Shown one piece after another: positions 42,401 through 46,823 of a stretch of DNA of 46,823 nt. This DNA is from Streptomyces sp. RP5T (GTDB lineage Bacteria > Actinomycetota > Actinomycetes > Streptomycetales > Streptomycetaceae): positions 1-46,823 of the forward strand of contig NZ_RSAJ01000006.1 of the NCBI RefSeq assembly GCF_003933965.1, read 5' to 3'. The notes beneath the pieces are model-generated. The model was not told the DNA's origin. It saw nothing but the letters and a program-made list of their open reading frames with translations, and ran no database searches. Each line of letters begins with the position of its first letter. The stretch's first letter is position 1. The position numbers and the translations under genes are program-made.

Positions 42401-42414
42401 GTTCCACGTGAAAC
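42401..42414. other. parS-like site 12 (one mismatch)
   Basis: GTTCCACGTGAAAC differs at position 4 (C for T). It lies 22 bases before the Nudix start codon on the minus strand, so bound ParB could affect transcription. Confidence 0.7.
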
Positions 42415-42467
42415 ATCGCGTGGCGTCACTGGCCGGGATCACTGCGTGAGAAGTGCGTAATCCCTGC

Positions 42468-43388
42468 TCAGCACCAGTCGGAAGCCGCCCGCAGCAGCCA
42501 TTCGTGCGCCCGCGCGATATGCGGCATGGCCAGCGTCCCGGTGCGCACGACCAGGAAGTAGGTGCGCAGCGGCGGCACGGCGGGTTCGTGCAGCGCGATG
42601 ACGTCACCGCGCTCCAAAGCGTCAGAGCACAGGTAGCGCGGCAGCACGGCGAGCCCGGCGCCCGCGACGGCGCAGGCGAGGACGGCACGCAGATCGGGGA
42701 CGACCACCGTTCCCGGTGCGGCTGGGCGGGAATCGAAGACGGAGGCCCAGTAGCGCGAGACGAAGGGCAGCGACTCGTGCACCTCGATCACGGGGACGTC
42801 CTCGAACGCGGGGGCTCGCTTGACGGCGGGCAGGCTCTTCGCCACATCCACCGGGCCGAGCCGGCCGGCCCAGCTCGGGGCGGCGACCAGGACGTGCTCC
42901 TCGTCGCAGAGCGTGCTCGCGGTGAGCAGGGCGCCCCGCGGGCGGGCTGTGCTGATGGCCAGATCGTGATGTCCGGCGGCCAAGCCCTCCAGCGTCTCCT
43001 CGGCGTTGCCGAAGGAGGCACGCAGGGCGAAGCCCTGGCCGTCCTCGCCGGTCAGCTCGGTGAGGGCGGGCAGCGCCCGCTCGGCTGTGAACTCGGGAGG
43101 CCCCGCGAGATGCAGTGTGCGCAGGGAGGACTCGTCGTCCAGGCCGGTCTCGGTGATCTCCACCAGGGCGTCGAGGTGAGGTGCGGCTTTGTGGGCGAGT
43201 TCGTCACCGATGGAGGTGGGGGTCACGCCGCGGGCCTGCCGTAAGAACAGGGGACGGCCCAGCTGGCGTTCCAGGGTGCGGATCTGCGAGGTGACGGCCG
43301 GCTGGGACAGCCCGAGCAGCGCGGCGGCACGGGTGAAGGATCCGGCCCGGTGCACCGTCACGAAGGTGCGCAGCAAGGCCAGGTCCAT
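42468..43388 (-). CDS. LysR-family transcriptional regulator
   Basis: The 306-residue protein starts at ATG (complement of 43386-43388) behind GAGAGGGGG. The N-terminal winged helix-turn-helix is MDLALLRTFVTVHRAGSFTR...LSQPAVTSQIRTLERQLGRPLF (residues 1-49). The rest is a periplasmic-binding-type effector domain. Its target is not evident: the adjacent Nudix gene reads the same way 89 bp downstream and the gene at 43627 also reads on this strand but upstream of it. The effector is unknown. Confidence 0.9.
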   Translation of the reverse strand: MDLALLRTFVTVHRAGSFTRAAALLGLSQPAVTSQIRTLERQLGRPLFLRQARGVTPTSIGDELAHKAAPHLDALVEITETGLDDESSLRTLHLAGPPEFTAERALPALTELTGEDGQGFALRASFGNAEETLEGLAAGHHDLAISTARPRGALLTASTLCDEEHVLVAAPSWAGRLGPVDVAKSLPAVKRAPAFEDVPVIEVHESLPFVSRYWASVFDSRPAAPGTVVVPDLRAVLACAVAGAGLAVLPRYLCSDALERGDVIALHEPAVPPLRTYFLVVRTGTLAMPHIARAHEWLLRAASDWC

Positions 43389-43437
43389 GGTGACGCCCCC
43401 TCTCGCCCCCTTTTCCGGCCCTCGGGGCAGGGGCCCA

Positions 43438-43467
43438 ACTATAAATATGTCGATAGGTCTCTGTCGC
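43438..43467 (-). promoter_or_regulatory. Candidate lysR promoter
   Basis: On the minus strand GCGACA (43462-43467) and TATAGT (43438-43443) are 18 bp apart in an unusually AT-rich patch. Only the -10 is a strong match. Confidence 0.35.
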
Positions 43468-43537
43468 TACTGTGATTGGACACTGACACAGAGTCAACTA
43501 GCCTTGTTCGCGCGGTTCTTCGCGCGCAGAACCGGGG

Positions 43538-43570
43538 CGGTCCGAGCCACGAGGGGGGAGGCTCGGACCG
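43538..43570 (-). terminator. Terminator after the PLP-enzyme gene
   Basis: An 11-bp perfect stem (43538-43548 with 43560-43570) with an 11-base loop lies 57 bases downstream of the PLP-enzyme stop. Confidence 0.8.
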
Positions 43571-43626
43571 TCCGTCGTACGTAGCCGGACGTGGCCGCGT
43601 GTCCAGGAGAACCCCTGCTGAGAGGG

Positions 43627-44766
43627 TCAGCCGGACGCCTCGTCCAGCGCACGCAGGACATCCGCCACCAGGTCCTCGGGATCCTCGGCCCCGACCGAGA
43701 AGCGGATGAAACCCTCCGGCACGTCGTCCCCGCCCCAGCGCCGGCGCCGTTCGGCCGTGGAGCGGACCCCGCCGAAGCTCGTCGCGTCGTCCACCAGCCG
43801 CAGGGCGTCGAGAAAACGGTCGGCACGCGCGCGCGTGGGCAGCGTGAAGGAGATCACGCACCCATAGCGGCGCATCTGCTGCGAGGCGATCTTGTGCGAG
43901 GGGTCATCGGGCAGCCCCGGGTAGCGCAGCCCGGTCACGTCGGTTCGCTCCCGCAGTGCCCGGGCGAGCACCAGCGCGGTCGCGTTCTGCCGGTCGACCC
44001 GCATCTGGAGCGTGGCGATCGAGCGATGGGCGAGCCAGGCCTCCATGGGCCCCGCGATCGCCCCGACGATCTTCCGCCAGCGGCGTACGGCGTCCATGGC
44101 CTCGCCCCCGCGACCGGTGACGTACCCGAGGAGGACGTCTCCGTGCCCCGTGAGCTGTTTGGTGCCGCTGGCCACGGAGAAGTCCGCGCCGAGGTCCAGC
44201 GGGCGCTGTCCGAGCGGTGTGGCGAGCGTGTTGTCGACTGCGACGAGCGCACCACGCGCGTGTGCCGCCTCGACGAGCCGCCGGATGTCGCACACGTCGA
44301 GACCGGGGTTGGACGGGCTCTCGATCCACAGCAGCCGCGCCCCGTCGAGGACGTCGAGCTGCGCGTCGCCGCCGGTCGGCGCGGTGCGCACCGCGATGCC
44401 GTACGCCTCCAGCTGGGCGCGGATCAGCGGCAGCACCTGGTATCCGTCGCTCGGCAGGACGACGGTGTCCCCGGCGCGCAGCTGCGAGAAGAGCACGGAG
44501 GAGATGGCGGCCATGCCCGAGGCGAAGACCAGCGTCTCCACCCCGTCATGTCCCGGTGCCTCCAGCTCGCCGATGGCGCGCTCCAGCAGGCTCCAGCTCG
44601 GGTTGGTGTCGCGGCCGTAGGTGTACGGGCCGTCGACCTCCCCCGGCAGATGGAAGTGGGCGGCGAAGGCCGGGCCGGGCAGGGTCGGTTCGTTCTTGAC
44701 CGCCTCTGGCAGTCCGGCCCGCACCGCGCGCGTGCCCTCCCCGTGGTCCGCAGCCTTCTCGCTCAT
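43627..44766 (-). CDS. Trans-sulfuration PLP enzyme (cystathionine gamma-lyase/synthase family)
   Basis: The 379-residue protein starts at ATG (complement of 44764-44766), overlapping ptpA by 4 bp. It has YTYGRDTNP (48-56), FASGMAAISS (81-90), WIESPSNPGLDV and the PLP lysine K203 in SGTKQLTGHGD, all characteristic of the Cys/Met metabolism PLP family. Likely roles are cystathionine gamma-lyase or a related gamma-elimination or replacement enzyme; the sequence does not decide among them. It is the last gene of the holin-like/ptpA/metB-type operon and is followed by a terminator. Confidence 0.88.
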   Translation of the reverse strand: MSEKAADHGEGTRAVRAGLPEAVKNEPTLPGPAFAAHFHLPGEVDGPYTYGRDTNPSWSLLERAIGELEAPGHDGVETLVFASGMAAISSVLFSQLRAGDTVVLPSDGYQVLPLIRAQLEAYGIAVRTAPTGGDAQLDVLDGARLLWIESPSNPGLDVCDIRRLVEAAHARGALVAVDNTLATPLGQRPLDLGADFSVASGTKQLTGHGDVLLGYVTGRGGEAMDAVRRWRKIVGAIAGPMEAWLAHRSIATLQMRVDRQNATALVLARALRERTDVTGLRYPGLPDDPSHKIASQQMRRYGCVISFTLPTRARADRFLDALRLVDDATSFGGVRSTAERRRRWGGDDVPEGFIRFSVGAEDPEDLVADVLRALDEASG

Positions 44767-45254
44767 GCCGTCCGTCCTTCCGCCCGCTCCCGTACCTCGG
44801 CGAGCAGACCCTCGCTCGCCGCCTCCACCATCTCAAGACACTCCTCGAAGCCGTCCAGGCCCCCGTAGTAGGGGTCCGGGACGTCGAGGTCGGCGCCCGC
44901 GGCGGGATCGTACGAACGCAGCAACCGTACTTTCGCGGCGTCGTGCGGGGTGGGCGCGAGACGCCGCAGGGTCTTCAGATGGCCGGCGTCGAGGGCGATG
45001 ACGAGGTCCAGGCGGGAGAACCAGGAGCGCTGGAACTGCCGGGCCGTGTGGGCGCCGTCGTAGCCGTGCTCCTCCAGGACGGACACGGTGCGCGGGTCCG
45101 CGCCGTCGCCCTCGTGCCAGCCGTCCGTACCGGCGCTGTCGACCTCGACCAGGCCGTTCAGGCCGGCTTCCGCGACACGTGCGCGGAAGACCGACTCGGC
45201 CATCGGGGAACGGCAGATGTTGCCCGTGCAGACGAAACAGACGCGGTAGGTCAT
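44763..45254 (-). CDS. ptpA: Low-molecular-weight protein tyrosine phosphatase
   Basis: The 163-residue protein starts at ATG (complement of 45252-45254). The active site C9-x5-R15-S16 is FVCTGNICRS, and the catalytic acid is D127 in PDPYY. It removes phosphate from phosphotyrosine proteins. In Streptomyces coelicolor the homologue PtpA affects antibiotic production. It is 6 bp after the holin-like gene and overlaps the PLP-enzyme gene by 4 bp, so all three are one operon. Confidence 0.94.
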   Translation of the reverse strand: MTYRVCFVCTGNICRSPMAESVFRARVAEAGLNGLVEVDSAGTDGWHEGDGADPRTVSVLEEHGYDGAHTARQFQRSWFSRLDLVIALDAGHLKTLRRLAPTPHDAAKVRLLRSYDPAAGADLDVPDPYYGGLDGFEECLEMVEAASEGLLAEVRERAEGRTA

Positions 45255-45260
45255 GCCTCC

Positions 45261-45638
45261 TCAGTCCTCGTCGGGAAGCACGACGTGCAGGGCCCAGGAC
45301 ACGATCGAGATGATCAGGCCGCCCAGGACGGCCGTCCAGAACCCCTCGACGTGGAAGCTCAGGTCGAGCACGTCGGAGAGCCACGAGGTCAGCAGCAGCA
45401 TCAGTGCGTTGACGACCAGGGTGAACAGGCCGAGCGTGAGGATGAACAGAGGGAAGGTCAGGACCTTCACGACCGGCTTGACCAGCCAGTTCACCAGGCC
45501 GAAGACCAGGGCCACGAGTATCAGCGTCCACACCTTCTTGCCGGTGCTGCCACCGGTCAGGGTGATCTTGTCGAGCAGCCAGACGGCGACCGCCAGGGCA
45601 CCCGCGTTGGCGATCGTCTTGACTAGGAAATTCTTCAT
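45261..45638 (-). CDS. Phage-holin-family (holin 4_2 type) membrane protein
   Basis: The 125-residue protein starts at ATG (complement of 45636-45638). Four membrane helices are visible: ANAGALAVAVWLLDKI, LILVALVFGLVNWLVKPV, FPLFILTLGLFTLVVNALMLLL and FWTAVLGGLIISIVSWALHVVL. The pattern NWLVKPVVKVLTFPLFILTLGLF is the hallmark of the PF04020-type family, which is widespread and not phage-borne. Its role is unknown. It is the first gene of the operon with ptpA and diverges from the cupin gene across 58 bp. Confidence 0.88.
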   Translation of the reverse strand: MKNFLVKTIANAGALAVAVWLLDKITLTGGSTGKKVWTLILVALVFGLVNWLVKPVVKVLTFPLFILTLGLFTLVVNALMLLLTSWLSDVLDLSFHVEGFWTAVLGGLIISIVSWALHVVLPDED

Positions 45639-45696
45639 GTGTCTGATCGTGGCAGAAGAGATCGGTCACGGGCACTGACGAGGGCGGACCAAGTCG

Positions 45697-46014
45697 ATGA
45701 AGGCATTCCGGTTGGATGAACTGGAGGCGGAGCGCGCCGCCAACGACGGCGCCTATCTCCAGTTCCTGCGTGAGCGGAACATGTCGGTCGGACTGTACGC
45801 ACTCGACGCGGGCGCGCAGGACCCGCAGCAGCCGCACCAGCAGGACGAGGTCTACTTCGTGGTGAGCGGGCGCGCGTCGATCACCGTGGGCATGGAGACT
45901 ACCCAGGTGGCGCGCGGCAGCGTGGTGTACGTGCCGGCCGGTGTCGCCCACAAGTTCCACCACATCACCGAGGACCTCAGGGTCATGGTGGTGTTCTCTC
46001 CCCCCGAGAGCTGA
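45697..46014 (+). CDS. Small cupin-domain protein
   Basis: The 105-residue protein starts at ATG 45697. It is one cupin barrel: QPHQQDEVYFVVSGRASI supplies motif 1 (H and E ligands) and PAGVAHKFHHI motif 2 (H ligands), so a metal is probably bound. The N-terminal FRLDELEAERAAND is typical of many stand-alone actinobacterial cupins. The substrate or function is unknown. Confidence 0.88.
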   Translation: MKAFRLDELEAERAANDGAYLQFLRERNMSVGLYALDAGAQDPQQPHQQDEVYFVVSGRASITVGMETTQVARGSVVYVPAGVAHKFHHITEDLRVMVVFSPPES

Positions 46015-46172
46015 CCGGGAGACCCGGGGTTCCCTAGGGGATCAGTCAGGGGCGGACAAGGGGTGCGAGGCCCCCGCAGCGGCACCTCCCGGCTCTAGCA
46101 TCGAGTGCAGGACATTGGTGGATCCGGTACCAGAGGGGCCGGACAGTGCCGGATTGCAGAGAGGTAAGTGCG

Positions 46173-46385
46173 ATGGGAGAGATCTTCGCGGGGTTGCCGT
46201 GGTGGGTGAAGTGGATCGCGGTGCCGGTCATCGCCCTGGTCGTGTTCGGCGGACTGATAGCCACGGTCGTCGGCTTCGTCATCGGCCTGCTGTTCAAGCT
46301 GCTGGTCTTCGTGGCCCTGGTCGGCGGACTCGTTTACGTCGTACGGAAGTTCATGTCGAGTTCGTCGTCTCGCAGCGACTGGTGA
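46173..46385 (+). CDS. Small two-helix membrane protein (DUF5326-like)
   Basis: From ATG 46173 (GAGAGGTAAG upstream) the product has 70 residues. It is almost all hydrophobic: MGEIFAGLPWWVKWIAVPVIA, then LVVFGGLIATVVGFVIGLL and KLLVFVALVGGLVYVVRKF, ending in a Ser/Arg tail. It belongs to a small family of Streptomyces membrane proteins, probably DUF5326. No function is known. TAGCAT (46096-46101) upstream could be its -10 element. Confidence 0.75.
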   Translation: MGEIFAGLPWWVKWIAVPVIALVVFGGLIATVVGFVIGLLFKLLVFVALVGGLVYVVRKFMSSSSSRSDW

Positions 46386-46484
46386 GCCTCCGGAGCGGGC
46401 GGGGCGTCCGGTAACAGGAATCACCCGTTCCCTCGGGCGAGGGAAGTTTTCCGGGCGGGCCGTCTACGTGCGGTGGCGGACCGT

Positions 46485-46490
46485 TAAAGT
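46485..46490 (+). promoter_or_regulatory. Possible -10 element before the edge ORF
   Basis: TAAAGT lies about 95 bases before the TTG start at 46585. The -35 region is poor, so the promoter is only tentative. Confidence 0.25.
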
Positions 46491-46584
46491 CCGGAACTCG
46501 ACGCGGGGACGACCCCGCGAGCGGAGTACACCCCCTCCCGTGTTCCCCGCACGGGCAGCCCCCCTCGCGCTCCGGGAGTGCCCC

Positions 46585-46823
46585 TTGGCCACGGTTGACA
46601 CCGCACCCGCACAGATCGACGCCCGCTCGACGACACCTCCGTCACAGCCGACACCTCCGACACGGGCGACGGCTCCGACACAGCCGACGGATTCGCTTCG
46701 ACCTACGGATTCGCTTCGACCGACGGCTCCCGGAGGCTCGATGGCTGCCGCCCAGCCAGGAGGCCCGACTCAGCCGGACGGCCCGACTCAGCAGGGGGGA
46801 CCGGCCCAGCCGGGCGGACCCCC
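46585..46823 (+). CDS. N-terminus of a Pro/Thr-rich ORF cut by the window edge
   Basis: A frame starting at TTG 46585 runs without a stop to the last base, about 79 codons; ATG 46741 in the same frame is an alternative start. A GGGAG lies before the TTG. The encoded tail is low in complexity, with a tandem TDSLRP repeat (46687-46721) and GGPTQPDGPTQ-type repeats. This looks like the disordered N-terminus of a protein, but its domain lies outside the window. I cannot name it. Confidence 0.5.
   Translation, partial: MATVDTAPAQIDARSTTPPSQPTPPTRATAPTQPTDSLRPTDSLRPTAPGGSMAAAQPGGPTQPDGPTQQGGPAQPGGP
46687..46721 (+). repeat. Tandem 18-bp repeat in the edge ORF
   Basis: A 17-base unit starting ACGGATTCGCTTCG occurs at 46687-46703 and 46705-46721, spaced 18 bp, so the frame is kept and TDSLRP is coded twice. 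A third partial ACGG follows. Confidence 0.85.

Noticed and set aside
1..46823. tRNA, rRNA, CRISPR array, insertion sequence or prophage
   Set aside because: No tRNA-like cloverleaf, rRNA stretch, repeat-spacer array, transposase or integrase was seen. The holin-type gene at 45261 belongs to a chromosomal family.

Overview
The window is a 46.8 kb piece of a high-GC actinobacterial chromosome, almost certainly Streptomyces, lying immediately next to oriC. Evidence: the start of dnaA at the left edge is followed by the divergent cluster rpmH-rnpA-yidD-yidC-jag-rsmG-parA-parB. GTG starts are frequent, and Streptomyces-type parS sites (GTTTCACGTGAAAC) are scattered across about 38 kb. Femx, an SsgA-era actinomycete gene set and C+ type S18 are also present. 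No tRNA, rRNA, CRISPR array, insertion sequence or prophage was seen; this is conserved core chromosome. oriC itself should lie just beyond position 1, because in Streptomyces it sits between dnaA and dnaN.

Layout. 1-290: 5' end of dnaA (minus). 291-673: divergent control region with a dnaA promoter flanked by two DnaA boxes and an rpmH promoter. 674-3369: ribosome, RNase P and membrane-insertion operon. 3491-6641: rsmG, parA, parB (chromosome segregation). 6968-7585: acetyltransferase. 7638-17340 (all minus): DUF6049 secreted protein, MurJ/MviN flippase, pseudokinase, ECF sigma factor (SigM type), its zinc anti-sigma factor, then trxB-trxA behind a textbook SigR promoter. 17598-19040: CCA-adding enzyme. 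19124-22293 (minus): MFS permease, inositol-phosphate synthase and a PadR regulator. 22645-26943: class A penicillin-binding protein and a GT87-like polytopic glycosyltransferase. 27063-29784 (minus): alanine-racemase-like protein, FemX-type aminoacyltransferase, small membrane protein. 30048-31771: rpsF-ssb-rpsR-rplI. 31915-33252 (minus): MATE exporter. 33712-35190: dnaB helicase behind a cluster of DnaA boxes. 35288-46585+: accessory-type genes (serine hydrolase, GNATs, MFS, HAD phosphatase, flavohaemoglobin-like protein, Nudix, LysR, trans-sulfuration PLP enzyme, low-molecular-weight tyrosine phosphatase, holin-like and cupin proteins), ending in the low-complexity N-terminus of an ORF cut by the window edge.

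How it works together. The block joins replication initiation (dnaA, dnaB, ssb), segregation (parA, parB, parS), envelope assembly (yidC, murJ, the pseudokinase, a class A PBP, femX) and thiol redox control (trxA, trxB, inositol synthase for mycothiol). Gene order from dnaA to pcnA matches the inverted equivalent in Mycobacterium tuberculosis, except that the MurJ pseudokinase module is a separate gene here.

The most interesting signals are: twelve parS or near-parS sites, two of which form the centre of 32-34 bp perfect palindromes at convergent gene ends; two parS sites read through in frame as the same pentapeptide VSRET in ParA and in the anti-sigma factor; a DnaA-box cluster before dnaB; and an alanine-racemase-like protein next to femX that keeps the PLP lysine but lacks the catalytic-tyrosine motif.
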